A stretch of 64,000 nucleotides of DNA, taken from NCBI GenBank assembly GCA_958296065.1, contig CATQHX010000028.1, forward strand, positions 24,887-88,886, in the 5' to 3' direction. The notes under the pieces are model-generated. The model had not been told where the DNA came from. It did no database searches and saw only the letters and a list, made by a program, of their open reading frames with translations. This document shows, in pieces, positions 1-10,011 of this stretch; the stretch's first letter is position 1; every line of letters begins with the position of its first letter. The position numbers and the translations under genes were made by a program. The DNA comes from Vicinamibacterales bacterium (lineage in GTDB: Bacteria; Acidobacteriota; Vicinamibacteria; Vicinamibacterales; UBA8438).

Positions 1-472
1 CCCACTCGCCAGTATCGCGCGGCACCATGCGGTTGACGAGCAGCAGGAAGCCGAGGCCGGCGTAGGCCAGCGGGGCGGCGAACGGCGCCGTGTACACCAG
101 GCTGCGGAGGGTCCACCGGGAGAAGAACTGGCTCTCCAGGTGGTAGACGACGCCGGCGATGCCGAGCGCGACGGCACCGAAGCCGACCACTAGGCCGACG
201 CGGTGCGCGTAGCCGCTCAGGGTCGTGCGGCCGGCGCCCGGCAGCGCGGGGGCCAGCAGCAGCGTGGCGGCGATCGAGAAGACGAGAGGAATCCACTCCG
301 CCCGGTGACGGAAGGCGTTGACGGAGTGAGCCAGGAAGACGTCCAGGACCAGGAAGGCGAAGTTCGCGAGTACGAAGGCCTCCAGCAACGCGCTCCTGCC
401 CCGGGATTCCAGGAGTCGCCGCAGGGAATGGGGCCGGCGCGGACGACGCGGTTCCGGCTCAGCGATCTGCAC
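1..472 (-). CDS. Membrane protein, C-terminus cut by window edge
   Basis: The frame is open from a GTG at 472 to the window edge, giving about 157 residues without a stop. After a basic N-terminal stretch (PRRPRRPHSLRRLLESRG) it shows about four hydrophobic segments, for example LLEAFVLANFAFLVLDVFL and LVVGFGAVALGIAGVVYHLE, so an integral inner-membrane protein is likely. Its start overlaps the 3' end of the octaheme cytochrome gene by 14 bases, so the two are probably cotranscribed and translationally coupled. It could be a membrane partner of that cytochrome, but I do not recognise the family and assign no function. Confidence 0.6.
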   Translation of the reverse strand, partial: MQIAEPEPRRPRRPHSLRRLLESRGRSALLEAFVLANFAFLVLDVFLAHSVNAFRHRAEWIPLVFSIAATLLLAPALPGAGRTTLSGYAHRVGLVVGFGAVALGIAGVVYHLESQFFSRWTLRSLVYTAPFAAPLAYAGLGFLLLVNRMVPRDTGEW

Positions 473-1694
473 GCGCGTTCCGCAGGCCGGCGGCCAGCTC
501 CTCGAGCTCGGTGAGCTTGAGCAGCAGCTCGTAGTTGCCGTGCCACTGCACGAAGTCGGCCCCGCCCATGAACGCGCCGTGCTTCGCGGTGCGCCCGAAG
601 TAGTGCCAGAAGTCGAAGTACAGGAACTCTATCGGCTCGTCGAACGGCTCGGCCGTCAGCAGCCCGTCCGCGCGCAGTGCGGCCATCAGCGCCTGCCCTT
701 CCCGGACCCGCTCGTTGGTCGCGGCCAGGACCGCCTCCGCCTCCTCGTAGAAGCGCGCGACGCTCGTCGAGGCGTGGCAGCGGAGGCACGTCTCCTGCAT
801 CTCCGTCTGCGCACGGGCGTACCCCGGGCGTTGCTCGGAGACCGGCGCGAACAGCCAGTACGAGAGCCGTTCGGTCGTGTCGTGGGTCACCTTCAGCCCG
901 TCCAGCCCGCTCAGGTGGCAGGTGGCGCACGTGGGCACCGACATGTCGGCCGTCGTCAGCCGCTTGGGCTCGGCGTTCAGGTCCAGCGAGTCGCGCTGCG
1001 CGGCGAACAGCGCGCCGTGCTTCGACTCGGTGTAGATCTCCACCTGCGCGTGGTCGGGCCCCATGTGGCACTGCCCGCAGGTCTGCGGCTCGCGGGCCAG
1101 CGCGATCGACGTCGAGTGCCGCGAGTGGCATTCGGTGCAGCTTCCGATGGAACCGTCGCGGTTCGGCTGGCCGATGCGGTGGCAGCCGAGGCAGCCGGTC
1201 TCGGTCGCCGCCGCGCCCTCCAGGCTGGCCAGCGCGTTGGCGGGACGATCCACCGCGCCTGGATGGTATCGCTCTCCGAACGCGAGCTGCTCGGGCGACA
1301 TCCCGGCCGTGCCGCTGACGGCGGCCCAGGCCGGCAGGGCGTGCCGGCTGCGCGCGAACTGCTCGTACTCCGTGCGGTGACAGCCCCGACAGTTCAGGGA
1401 CGTGACGTCCAGGGCGAGCCGGAAGTTGTAGTGGTCGTACGTTTCCTGCCCCTCGTGCGGTTGGTGACAGTCCAGGCAGGTGACGTTGGCGCGGCTGTGC
1501 TGGCTGCGCTCGAACTGGTGGACGACGGCCGCGGTCTCCTCCCGGTGGCACTGCGCGCACCGCCCTGTCGCCCGCACCAGCTCCGGCGCCGGCTGTCGAA
1601 CCTCCGATCCTGGGCGCGCCTGATTGATCAGCAACGCCGCCAGCAGTAGCGCGCCACTGATGGTGACGGCGACGAAGACGGACCTGAAGGGCAT
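459..1694 (-). CDS. Octaheme c-type cytochrome, hydroxylamine oxidoreductase-like
   Basis: A 411-aa exported multiheme cytochrome. Residues 5-25 form a hydrophobic signal or anchor (VFVAVTISGALLLAALLI). Eight CxxCH haem-binding motifs lie near residues 46, 73, 102, 168, 186, 206, 256 and 303. Eight motifs in this spacing, with the YTESKHG stretch near residue 221 and a haem-free C-terminal helical region, resemble the octaheme hydroxylamine oxidoreductase / nitrite reductase superfamily (established family knowledge; the assignment is by motif only). It would act in the periplasm in redox conversion of small nitrogen or sulfur compounds; substrate unknown. It is shorter than classical HAO. 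A TATGAT -10-like hexamer lies at 1733-1738 on the minus strand, about 38 bases before the ATG. A membrane-protein gene overlaps its 3' end. Confidence 0.85.
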   Translation of the reverse strand: MPFRSVFVAVTISGALLLAALLINQARPGSEVRQPAPELVRATGRCAQCHREETAAVVHQFERSQHSRANVTCLDCHQPHEGQETYDHYNFRLALDVTSLNCRGCHRTEYEQFARSRHALPAWAAVSGTAGMSPEQLAFGERYHPGAVDRPANALASLEGAAATETGCLGCHRIGQPNRDGSIGSCTECHSRHSTSIALAREPQTCGQCHMGPDHAQVEIYTESKHGALFAAQRDSLDLNAEPKRLTTADMSVPTCATCHLSGLDGLKVTHDTTERLSYWLFAPVSEQRPGYARAQTEMQETCLRCHASTSVARFYEEAEAVLAATNERVREGQALMAALRADGLLTAEPFDEPIEFLYFDFWHYFGRTAKHGAFMGGADFVQWHGNYELLLKLTELEELAAGLRNARADR

Positions 1695-1989
1695 GGGATC
1701 GAGGTGGACCGGCGCATCCGGCCTCCACCTCCATCATAGCCCCGCGGACCACAGGTATCACGGCGCTCGACCAGCTCATCCCGTCGCGGGTTGGATGCGC
1801 CGCCGAGCGGCGCGTCGAGTTTTGGCCCCCCGGCCCCGTGACCAACCTCTACAGCGCCGCGCGCTCTCGGCCGATACCACGCAGCATGGATAGAACCCAA
1901 TTCGGGTCGGGTTGGCCCGCCGGCTGTTCCAGTAGCATGGCTGCCCGGCTGCACGCGATCCCGGCTCGTGCAGCCTCGGCCTGACGTGT

Positions 1990-2241
1990 TCACCGCAGCT
2001 GTGACCCTGGCCGGCCGGGGCAGGGCGGCGTCCGCGAGGACGGCGCTTCAGGCGCGCTCACGCGCGTGCCGCACCGCTGGCAGAACCAGACGCGGGACCC
2101 GTAGCACTGCAGCCGCCATTGATGCTCCCGCACGGCGGCCATCTCCCCTGGGCGTCCTCGAGCAGCATGGCCCGCCGCCCGGCCGACTGCAGCGCCCGCC
2201 GAGGCGCCGCGCCGAGGAACGGCACGGCTGATCTGGCTCAT
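1990..2241 (-). CDS. Small hypothetical protein with Cys pair
   Basis: An 83-codon frame whose ATG overlaps the TGA of the upstream 222-codon gene (ATGA), which is the main argument that it is translated. The second half contains WRLQCYGSRVWFCQRCGTRV, with an FCQRC zinc-knuckle-like pair. The N-terminal half is Ala/Arg/Gly-rich and may be shadow coding. The rest of the interval from 1695 to 2237 shows no other gene that I can support. Confidence 0.3.
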   Translation of the reverse strand: MSQISRAVPRRGASAGAAVGRAAGHAARGRPGEMAAVREHQWRLQCYGSRVWFCQRCGTRVSAPEAPSSRTPPCPGRPGSQLR

Positions 2242-2906
2242 TTCGCCCCTTGGATCGGCCCTGCGCTCCCGGCCGCCCGCTGTTCGTCCCGGTAACGTTC
2301 GCCCACAGCACGGATCGCATCTCGCGCACCGCGCACCAAGCCGGTGATCCGAACGTCGGTGCTCCGTATCCGGACGACCCGTTCAAGGCTGTCGATCGCC
2401 TTCAGAACCTCGCTGACGGCCTCTGGCAACTCTGGTGCTATTGCTGTGGTCTGAACGAAGATCTTGTCGTTGCGAGTCCAGAGCTGGAAACGCGCTCTCG
2501 GCGTCCGTATCCCGATCTCGGCGGGTGTGTCAGCGGCAGGGTTCTCGTTCCCGCTTCGAGCGTGCATACGAGCGTCAGAACTCTCGTGTTGACTGGAACC
2601 TGGCACGTGATGAGCGTCGCGGACTCTCACCTGCTCGCTGCTCCGAAACTCGCGAAGCTCGACCACGCGGGAACTCTCGGACCCTCCTGCTCCAGGTTCC
2701 GTCGGCCGCCCGCGCAGCGTCTGGGCAAGTGAGGTCGTCTCAGCCATCTCTGGGTCTCGGCCCTCCTGTGCCGGAGACTCCTGCACCAGACGAAGCCCGC
2801 GTTCGCCACCGGCATGCAGCATCAGTCGCAGAGCCTCGCGGATGATGTTCACGGCGATGGCGTCCTCCATGCTCTCCGTACGGGCTTGGTACCGCTCGGG
2901 GATCAC
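2238..2906 (-). CDS. Hypothetical protein
   Basis: A 222-codon frame beginning at GTG (2906); an internal ATG at 2870 is an alternative start. The C-terminal 90 residues look like a folded domain (KIFVQTTAIAPELPEAVSEV followed by LERVVRIRSTDVRITGLVRG), with an alternating strand/helix pattern. The middle is polar, low-complexity and probably a linker. No signal peptide or membrane segment is seen. I do not recognise a family. A small frame overlaps its stop codon by ATGA. Confidence 0.5.
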   Translation of the reverse strand: MIPERYQARTESMEDAIAVNIIREALRLMLHAGGERGLRLVQESPAQEGRDPEMAETTSLAQTLRGRPTEPGAGGSESSRVVELREFRSSEQVRVRDAHHVPGSSQHESSDARMHARSGNENPAADTPAEIGIRTPRARFQLWTRNDKIFVQTTAIAPELPEAVSEVLKAIDSLERVVRIRSTDVRITGLVRGARDAIRAVGERYRDEQRAAGSAGPIQGAK

Positions 2907-3208
2907 GTCGACTCAAACGGCAACTGAGGTACTCAAGCGGACGGCGGAACCGCGGGTCGAGCGTGGCCACCTGTTCCTACGTCTTCGCGCCTATTCCGGC
3001 AACTGGGAATGTTCCGGCCGGCCGAAGCCGTGCATCGATGAACCCCGTGCCGGATCGTCTGGTCATCAGTCGCCAAGCCCACCCAGCGGAACTCAACGTG
3101 ACGGTTGTCGTCCACCGCCGGTGCGGTCTCCCTCTCCTCGCGTCGCGGCGCGCAGAGCCCTCCACCGATCACACGACATGTGGGGAACGATGCTCCTCCT
3201 CGTGGCAG

Positions 3209-3511
3209 TCACCAGGATTGCCCCAACGGTGGCGGCGCTGGGCTGATCGCCAACACGTCACGCACCGGAATCCTCGTGACGACCTGACCGCTGGCCGTGC
3301 TGAAGATCCACTCGCCGGCGACGGCGTCGGCGTGCGTCGCTTCGACGATGACCCTGCCGCTGAAGCGGTCGACCTCGAACCGCTCCAGCTTGGGCACCCG
3401 TCGAAGGGGGCGCTCCCCGGGGCGCCGGAACAGCAGCAATTCGGGCAGATCGGGTTGCGTAGCAGGCATCGTTGTCACCGCTCCACCATCGCCTTGGTTG
3501 CACTCGTCCAT
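3209..3511 (-). CDS. Hypothetical protein, about 100 aa
   Basis: Translation from the ATG at 3511 gives a compact 100-aa protein with alternating charged and hydrophobic stretches (KLERFEVDRFSGRVIVEATH, EWIFSTASGQVVTRIPVRDV) that reads like a small beta-rich domain. The frame stays open upstream to 3676, but that part is Arg/Ala-rich and non-protein-like, so the internal ATG is preferred. It lies just downstream of a 46-aa coiled-coil frame on the same strand and could form a two-gene unit with it. Function unknown. Confidence 0.5.
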   Translation of the reverse strand: MDECNQGDGGAVTTMPATQPDLPELLLFRRPGERPLRRVPKLERFEVDRFSGRVIVEATHADAVAGEWIFSTASGQVVTRIPVRDVLAISPAPPPLGQSW

Positions 3512-3623
3512 GACAATCCGGTACTTCTCGTAGACCTTCCCGCAGGTGCTCGGTCGCCGCAGCCCAATCCCGCCAGCACGGTGAGCATCGGCCGCCCGTG
3601 CCGCAGGCTCGGACCAGGGTGCA

Positions 3624-3764
3624 TCATTCGCGGCCAGCCGGAACGTCTTCCTTGAGGCTCTCGAGCACGGCCTCAAGACGGGTCAGTCGGGCGTTGAGCC
3701 GTTGCTGGCCGGTCTTCAACTCCTCAAGACGCCGCATGATCAGGCCGAACTCACCATCAGTCAT
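3624..3764 (-). CDS. 46-aa coiled-coil protein
   Basis: A short frame (MTDGEFGLIMRRLEELKTGQ and onward) with heptad-like Leu/Ile spacing through RRLEELK, RLNARLTRLEAVLESLKED, predicted as one amphipathic helix or coiled coil. A good Shine-Dalgarno (GAGAGG) lies seven bases before the ATG. The sequence just upstream, including the SD, is duplicated at 12787-13020. There the ATG has become CTG and the frame is lost, so the second copy is only the leader of this gene. Confidence 0.5.
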   Translation of the reverse strand: MTDGEFGLIMRRLEELKTGQQRLNARLTRLEAVLESLKEDVPAGRE

Positions 3765-3765
3765 A

Positions 3766-4000
3766 GGGCCTCTCGCGAAGATCACATAAGACTCTCACAG
3801 TAATGTGATATTGGAGCCGTCAAAGCGGGATACCATATGACGATTGCGTGACCGTGCGGGATATTTTGCGACGTTGCGGATGCGCAACGGGCCGCACTTC
3901 TCTCGCGGGGCACCGCGCGGCACGTCGCACGCGGAAGGTCTGGAAGATGGGATTGGGCCTGCGTGGTTCGCGTCTCGGGGCCGATCTACCGACCTCCCGA
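3766..4000. repeat. Dispersed repeat R1, copy a
   Basis: About 235 bases that recur, diverged but clearly alignable, in the same orientation at 12787-13020. Shared blocks include CATAAGACTCTCA, ATGACGATTGCGTGA, GTTGCGGATGCGCAACGGGC, CGCGGCACGTCGCACGCGGA and CTACCGACCTCCCGA. The left end carries the ribosome-binding site and upstream region of the 46-aa gene. The block contains the inverted repeat GTTGCGGATGCGCAAC. It ends at CTCCCGA in both copies. It may be a mobile-element end or a duplicated upstream region. Confidence 0.75.
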
Positions 4001-4549
4001 GACACCTGGTCGAACACGGGGGCGCTGCTGCGATGCCGGCGTCTCCGTTCGGCAGCCGAGACAGCCTGGCTTCTTCCGCTACTGCTAACGCCCGGTCCTA
4101 AGCGGACCGCGGCGGGCGTCCCGAGGTGCCGGGCAAGTCCCGATTTGCGTTGGGGTCCCGCATGAACTCGATCCGCATTCGGCGACTCGAAAGAGGCGGG
4201 TGGATGGTCATCGGGACCGCGTGCGCCGGCCGGATCGAGTCGGTGGTCGAGTTGCATCAGGGCCGGCTGTCCGACTATGTCGCGGAGGTGGTGACCGATC
4301 GCGGCAGCGGCGGGTCGCGCAACCCGGTGACATCGTGGCGTCATGTGTCATGCGAATGTGGAGGTACGACCACGATGTGCAAAGCCTGCGGCAGCCGTGC
4401 CGTCCGGAGTCGGCAGCGGCTGGAAGAGCGTCCGGAGCTCTCTTCGTGCTTCGCGGCGTCGACGAGACCGAGCTGATTGGCGCCGACGCTGGACGCGACA
4501 CGGTGGCGGGCCGGTGGTCTCGAACCCGGCGCGACGTCGCGCGCGGCGG

Positions 4550-4688
4550 CGTCGAAGGCAACAGACTTGACGTCGCTGACGCACCCCGCACCCGTGGGGT
4601 CGAGAGCGTCTCCCTCGGGCGTCCCGCTGTCGTCCGGCTCGGCGACAACCATCGCGCCATGTCGAAAAGACGCTCACGTATCGACCAC
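4550..4688. repeat. Fragment homologous to the HTH gene 5' region at 44852-44985
   Basis: This stretch aligns with the 5' part of the HTH gene near 44.85 kb: both carry GAGTCGAGAGCGTCT or GGGTCGAGAGCGTCT, a CGGCTCGGCG block, and GACGCTCACGTATCGACC. Beyond 4688 the similarity stops, before the helix-turn-helix, so this is a truncated copy. Nothing else that I can support as a gene lies between 4001 and 4700. Confidence 0.55.
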
Positions 4689-4699
4689 CGAGCGCAACA

Positions 4700-4958
4700 T
4701 CAGATCGCCTGTCCGGTCCGAGCCTCATTCACGGGCTGCGCGTGCCGAGCGGTGTCAGAGCGGGTCAGGACCGACTGCCAACGCGGCGGACCACGATCCT
4801 GTTCTGCGAAGTCCGTGAAGCGATACGCCGGATGGTCGTCCCGGTCGTCCGGCGCAGGAACCGGAAGAACGAGCCGCGCCTGGTCCATCGCCGCCGCCGC
4901 GAGCTTCGATGCGGCCCATCAATGCGTGGATTGTCAGCGCGACCGGGTCATTGAACAT
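4700..4958 (-). pseudogene. Small ORF following the lipoprotein remnant, frameshifted
   Basis: It starts MFNDPVALTIHALMGRIEAR at 4958 behind a strong Shine-Dalgarno (CAGGAGCAGGAATC), directly after the lipoprotein remnant. A slip in a GCG-rich run moves the likely coding to another frame that continues AMDQARLVLPVPAPDDRDDH and ends near 4700. In the duplicate locus at 36.15 kb the same ribosome-binding site precedes ATG-TGC-TGA, so the gene there is destroyed. Product unknown. Confidence 0.4.
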
Positions 4959-5725
4959 GATTCCTGCTCCTGTCGCGATTTCCTCAGGTTCACGGGAGAA
5001 CGGACCAGGTGGCGGACGACGGGCTGCCGAGCACGACGCCTTCCGGCAGCCGTTCGCCCATGATCCGCATGGCCCAGTCCCCCACGTGCTGTTCGCCCAG
5101 GTAGCCGGTAGAGAAGACCAGAACTGTCTGCCCGGCCGGGAAGGTGAGCGGTCCGCTCTCGTAGCGGTCGCCGACGGGCGGGGTTACTTCGGTCCAGATA
5201 TCGACGGCGCGATCCAGGGCACGCGACAGCTCGTAGGTGTTCCGTGATGACCTCGCCCACGCGCGCCGTCGAGGGTTCGAAGACGACGGATACCGCGGCC
5301 GGGGGCGGCGCCGTGACGACTGGCGGCGTGGTCGGCGCGGCCGGTCCCGCCACCTTCGCACGCCACAAAGAACGCCACGGCCGCGAACGCCCCGATGGTT
5401 CGCACGATGCTCGTTGGACCATTTGCTCGGGTGGGCGGCAGTTGAGGACCGAAGCTGTGGTTCGTTCGGTGTCCATCTCCCTCCACTCCTCCAGCACACC
5501 CTCCGCGGCCCGGCAAACACGGTGAACCCATCATGTCAAGACTCAACTCGGCAGCTCTGCAGCCACCTGCTCCCCCGCCATGCACACGTGCCGAATGGCC
5601 GTAGAACCGCGGCGCAGCTGCGACACGGCCGGCCGAAGCGGCGCAGGTGGACAACATATATAGCGTCTCAGACTTATGTGATAGGGGCATGATCACAAGG
5701 GGCTGCCTTTATGGCAATTACATAG
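4955..5725. repeat. Segmental duplication S1, copy a (inverted partner 35380-36160)
   Basis: The reverse complement of this segment matches 35380-36160 over its length, including non-coding DNA on both sides of the lipoprotein gene (for example CACCTGCGCCGCTTC, GCTGCAGAGTTGAGTCTTGA, TGATGGGTTCACCGTG). Conservation extends to the SD of the next small gene. The two copies are in opposite orientation, about 30 kb apart. Confidence 0.85.
4990..5414 (-). pseudogene. Lipoprotein gene, decayed copy
   Basis: Homologous to the intact lipoprotein at 35698-36120. The C-terminal 60 residues are nearly identical (NTYELSRALDRAVDIWTEVT, then YLGEQHVGDWAMRIMGERLP). The start codon is ACG instead of ATG, the segment is 425 bases against 423 in the intact gene, and the signal-peptide part (TIGAFAAVAFFVACEGGG) and C-terminal part are in different frames. 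The gene is therefore probably dead in this copy. Confidence 0.8.
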
Positions 5726-5907
5726 AGATACAGCGGGCGTGACGCCGGACCGGGAAGTGCGGGTATGGTTCCAACAACCGGTGCCGTCAGGTAACGAGGA
5801 AACCACAAGGAACCGTGGCGCTGGGTCAGCCGTCTACGGATCATAGGAGCCAGCACGACAACCCGCATCCTGCCCGTCTGTCGACTGCGCTGGCCGGAGA
5901 GGAAACC

Positions 5908-6672
<765 letters not shown>

Positions 6673-6781
6673 AACGTCCCGGCGGAGGCACCCTGGCTCC
6701 GCGACGACGGGCGCCAACATCGACTATGGGTGGCGGCAGCCGACTGATGCTGAAAAATCATGGCGCCAAGGAGTTCACATC

Positions 6782-7903
6782 ATGATCGACATCGATGCAC
6801 GTTCTCAACCCGGACTCGAGACGGCTCGCAGGGCCATGAGCCGACGGGAGTTCCTCGGTGGTGCCGCTGCCTTCGGAATCACCGCGGCGGCGACAACGGC
6901 ACTGCCAGCCAGCACCGCCGCCGGCGAGGAGGAGGACCTGTTCCTTCTCGGTTTGGAAGAGCATTTCGCGACGGCTGAGCTGCGACGGCTCAACGGCATC
7001 CAGTTCCCGCAAGGCACGCCCCGGTTCGACATCAACGACGTCGCCGCTGGCCGCATCGCCGACATGGATGCGGCGGGCATCGACATCCAGGTCCTGTCGG
7101 CCCTGACGCCCGGCGCCCAGAACCTGCCCGGCGCCGAGGGTGTCGCATACGCCCGCAGGCTCAATTCCTGGGTCGCCCACGAGGTCATTCCAGCCTATCC
7201 GGGTCGGTTTCGCGCCTTTGCCACGCTGCCGCTGAGCGAGCCGCAGGCCGCCGCCGACGAACTCGAATACGCCGTGCGCGAGCTGGGCTTCCTGGGGTGC
7301 ATGACCTACGGGGCCATCGACGGCAAGTTCCTCGACCACGCCGACTTCGTGCCCGTGCTCGCCCGGGCCGAGACACTCGACGTGCCGATCTACATCCACC
7401 CGAATTGGGCCTCCCCCCAAGTGATGGACATCTACTACAACGGCCTGGGCAACGAGTGGGTGAGCCGCGTGCTCAGCGGCGCCGGCTATGGCTGGCACCA
7501 GGAGGTCGCGCTCCAATGTCTGCGCATGATCGCCAGCGGCGTCTTCGACAGGTTCCCGAGGCTGCAGATCATCGTCGGGCACATGGGCGAGGGCCTGCCC
7601 TTTTTCTACTGGCGCTTTGGGGACGACTTGGCCAGGATCACCGCGGACACGCTGGAGAAACCCGTCCAGCAGTACTTCCACGACAATTTCTGGATCACGA
7701 CCAGCGCGTTCTTCCGTGACGAGCTGTTGAGGCTGGTGCTGTCCGTCATGGGCGAGGACCGGGTGATGTTCGCGGTGGACTACCCGTTCGTGAGCAACAA
7801 GGTGGGCGCCGATTGGTTTCGAGCGGTCGACTTGCCCTGGAACGTCAAGGAGAAGATCGCCCACAAGAACGCCGAGAGACTGCTCAGGATCGGTCCCTTC
7901 TGA
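6782..7903 (+). CDS. Amidohydrolase family 2 protein with Tat signal
   Basis: A 373-aa protein. Residues 19-45 carry a twin-arginine signal (MSRREFLGGAAAFG) followed by an Ala-rich h-region, so it is exported folded. The mature part is an amidohydrolase_2 (ACMSD / gamma-resorcylate decarboxylase type) TIM barrel. It shows LEEHFA at the metal-site strand 1, IYIHPNW, LQIIVGHMGEG and the late MFAVDYPF Asp motif, all typical of metal-dependent decarboxylase/hydrolase members. The substrate cannot be told. The start at 6782 is preceded by AAGGAGTT. It stands alone between the acidic-protein gene and a convergent integrase remnant whose open frame overlaps its last bases. Confidence 0.88.
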   Translation: MIDIDARSQPGLETARRAMSRREFLGGAAAFGITAAATTALPASTAAGEEEDLFLLGLEEHFATAELRRLNGIQFPQGTPRFDINDVAAGRIADMDAAGIDIQVLSALTPGAQNLPGAEGVAYARRLNSWVAHEVIPAYPGRFRAFATLPLSEPQAAADELEYAVRELGFLGCMTYGAIDGKFLDHADFVPVLARAETLDVPIYIHPNWASPQVMDIYYNGLGNEWVSRVLSGAGYGWHQEVALQCLRMIASGVFDRFPRLQIIVGHMGEGLPFFYWRFGDDLARITADTLEKPVQQYFHDNFWITTSAFFRDELLRLVLSVMGEDRVMFAVDYPFVSNKVGADWFRAVDLPWNVKEKIAHKNAERLLRIGPF

Positions 7904-8336
7904 CGGAGACCGCGCTGCCATCACCAGCGAGGTATGGGGACCACTCGTCCATGAGCCGCCGCCGACACGCGAACAGATCCGGGCAAGCGTAGGCCGCCTC
8001 GACCTTGTTCTGGACGACGTGAGCCAGCGCCGCCTCGATCACTTCGCGCGGGTGACCCGTCTCCTTGGCCGAGCAGTCCCGAAACGACGACCGGAGGCCG
8101 TGTGGAACGGCGGCGACTTCGTGGTACTGGAGCATCTTGGGGATCGTCGACATGGCGATCGCCCGCCCGCTCCGCATCGGGTACACGAGGCCGTTGCCGT
8201 CGCCGAGTGCCCGCGCAAGGGCGGCCGGACCGTGTCGCTGGCCGCGGTCCGGCTGCTGTGGAACCTGGAGGCGGAGGGGCTTCGCCCTGCGGCTCGACGG
8301 CGGGACCGCCTGCGTCCGACCGGGAAGCTCGCGCAC
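7884..8336 (-). pseudogene. Tyrosine integrase C-terminal fragment A
   Basis: It encodes the catalytic end of a P4-type phage/island integrase: GDGNGLVYP, then AVPHGLRSSFRDCSAKE (the HxxR box), HPREVIEAALAHVVQNKVEA and AYACPDLFACRRRLMDEW with the usual Tyr position. The N-terminal and most of the core domain are absent. The sequence up to 8580 has no recognisable integrase part, so it is a truncated remnant. It converges on the amidohydrolase gene. Confidence 0.8.
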
Positions 8337-8580
8337 CGCAGCCGACCGCCGCGCTCGGAGCCCATCGTGACGAGATCCGCGCGCTGGTCGCCCGCTACGA
8401 GAGCCTGACGCCGGCGTAGCGCCGCCGCCGAGGCGGCTTGCCGGTGTTCGGCCGCTGGTTCTCGCCGGTCGTGTTGCGCGCGTTCACGACGGACGTCCTC
8501 GCCCGCTCGGAGTTCCGGCCAAGGGGTACGGTTCTGCTGCTTCCGTCAACGACAGCTGTCACGATAGCGTGCGGTACGCG

Positions 8581-9306
8581 TCAGCATACGTGCCCAAGAT
8601 GCCGTAGGTGTTCTGCGATTCCCTCATCCTGGAAGGTCTCGATCCCGTTCTGTCGGTTGTCGCAGAAATACCGGATGCTCTCCCTGCCCTTCGACGTGTC
8701 CCACGCGTTCGCAACCTCGTTGGGTGTCGGATAACGGGTACCCTCAACGAGCGTCGGGTCGGTAGCCGTTGCGAGCAGGGCATCGAGCATCAGAGGCGAC
8801 CCGCGGACACGTCTGGGCCAGTCGATCGTGAGAAGACCCGCCTTGTCTACCGCCCCCAATTCACCCTTCGCGTGTGCCAACCGCCCATAGCCCGGTCTAC
8901 CATTGACGAACTCGCTCCACCGATCCCGATGCTCCGGCTGCCCGGCCTCCGGATTGACAAGGAACCCTACGCATCCCCAGCTCCCCGAAACGGCACCGCG
9001 CGTGCCGCCCTCCGCCTCCCAGAGGCTCTTGGCCTCCTCGTTCAGGTCACGTGACTTGCAGGGGACAACGACCGCGGTGCCGAAGTCTGCTTCACGGAGG
9101 CCCGCAGACAACACCATCGTATAGGAGCGTCCACGTTGCTTCGACTGCCGTCCGTAACGGATGGGGGCGCGGACGTGTAGTTGGCGTTCCAGATCCAGGC
9201 GTTGTCGCCGCCATTCCTCGCGGACCGAGTTGTCCCAGTACAGTGATCCGAGAATCAGCACGCCGAGCGAGAGTCCGTTGCCAGCGCTGCCTCGTGACTC
9301 GTCCAT
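8581..9306 (-). CDS. Hypothetical protein between integrase fragments
   Basis: A 241-aa intact frame. The N-terminus LGVLILGSLYWDNSVREEWR vaguely recalls the G-S-L-x-W motif of gamma-glutamylcyclotransferase-like folds, but the rest (RSYTMVLSAGLREADFGTAV, AGLLTIDWPRRVRGSPLMLD) does not allow an assignment. No signal peptide or membrane segment. It lies between two integrase C-terminal fragments on the same strand (7884-8336 and 9436-9800), which marks it as probable cargo of an integrated element. Function unknown. Confidence 0.7.
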   Translation of the reverse strand: MDESRGSAGNGLSLGVLILGSLYWDNSVREEWRRQRLDLERQLHVRAPIRYGRQSKQRGRSYTMVLSAGLREADFGTAVVVPCKSRDLNEEAKSLWEAEGGTRGAVSGSWGCVGFLVNPEAGQPEHRDRWSEFVNGRPGYGRLAHAKGELGAVDKAGLLTIDWPRRVRGSPLMLDALLATATDPTLVEGTRYPTPNEVANAWDTSKGRESIRYFCDNRQNGIETFQDEGIAEHLRHLGHVC

Positions 9307-9435
9307 GCCGTGGGCTTCCCCGGTCGCTCCCTATCCCCCACGCCCGGTACCAGTGAACCCCGGCCCGCAAGCATAACGGAACCGTTCCGGCGTGTAGCGG
9401 TCGTTTCGGCCAGCGGGCGCGACGCGGCGGAGCTG

Positions 9436-9800
9436 TCACCTCCGCATCGGGGATCGCCTGCCCGCGCTCGGCCGTCCAGATACGCCGCCCGGTCGTCCCA
9501 TCAACCGGCGGCGGCGCTCGAACAGGTCGGACCGCGCGTAGGCCGCTTCCATCCGGTTGCCCACCACGTGCGCCAGCGCCGCCTCGACGACCTCGCGCGG
9601 GTGGTTCGTCCGCTCCGCGGCCCAGTCGCGGAAGCTCGACCGGAACCCGTGGGGAACGGCCGAGATGCCCTGCTCCTTGACGAGCTTGGAGAGCGCCATG
9701 TCGGACAGGCCCTTCCCGCGGATGCTCGGAAACACCAGTCCGATGCCGTTTACCGAGCGACTTCGCCTCGTGCAGGATCTCGACGGCGCAACCGCACCGC
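9436..9800 (-). pseudogene. Tyrosine integrase C-terminal fragment B
   Basis: Second, diverged integrase end: VFPSIRGKGLSDMALSKLVK, AVPHGFRSSFRDWAAERTNH, PREVVEAALAHVVGNRMEAA. One extra base near 9750 separates it from its upstream part, EILHEAKSLG. The N-terminal domains are missing. The DNA resembles fragment A, but with enough difference to suggest two related integrases and not a recent duplication. Confidence 0.8.
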
Positions 9801-10011
9801 TTCGATCAGATCACTTGTCACATCGTGCTGTAGCGCCGGCTGTGCCGCACTGCTGAAACGGCGGGGGCACCAGCAGGACCGCCACCGCCTGCCAGCGTTC
9901 CTCGTCCCCCTGTCAGGAAACGGGGCTCGTGCCCCGCGCACACCCATGCGCCGCGAAAAAGAGTGACTTCGGCGAGGCGGGGGCGGTGTCGGTTCGCCGC
10001 GGGCGAGGCCG

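Noticed and set aside
217..1845. 542-codon frame on the minus strand overlapping the cytochrome gene
   Set aside because: Different frame from the CxxCH-bearing one; Arg/Ala/Gly-rich with no motif.
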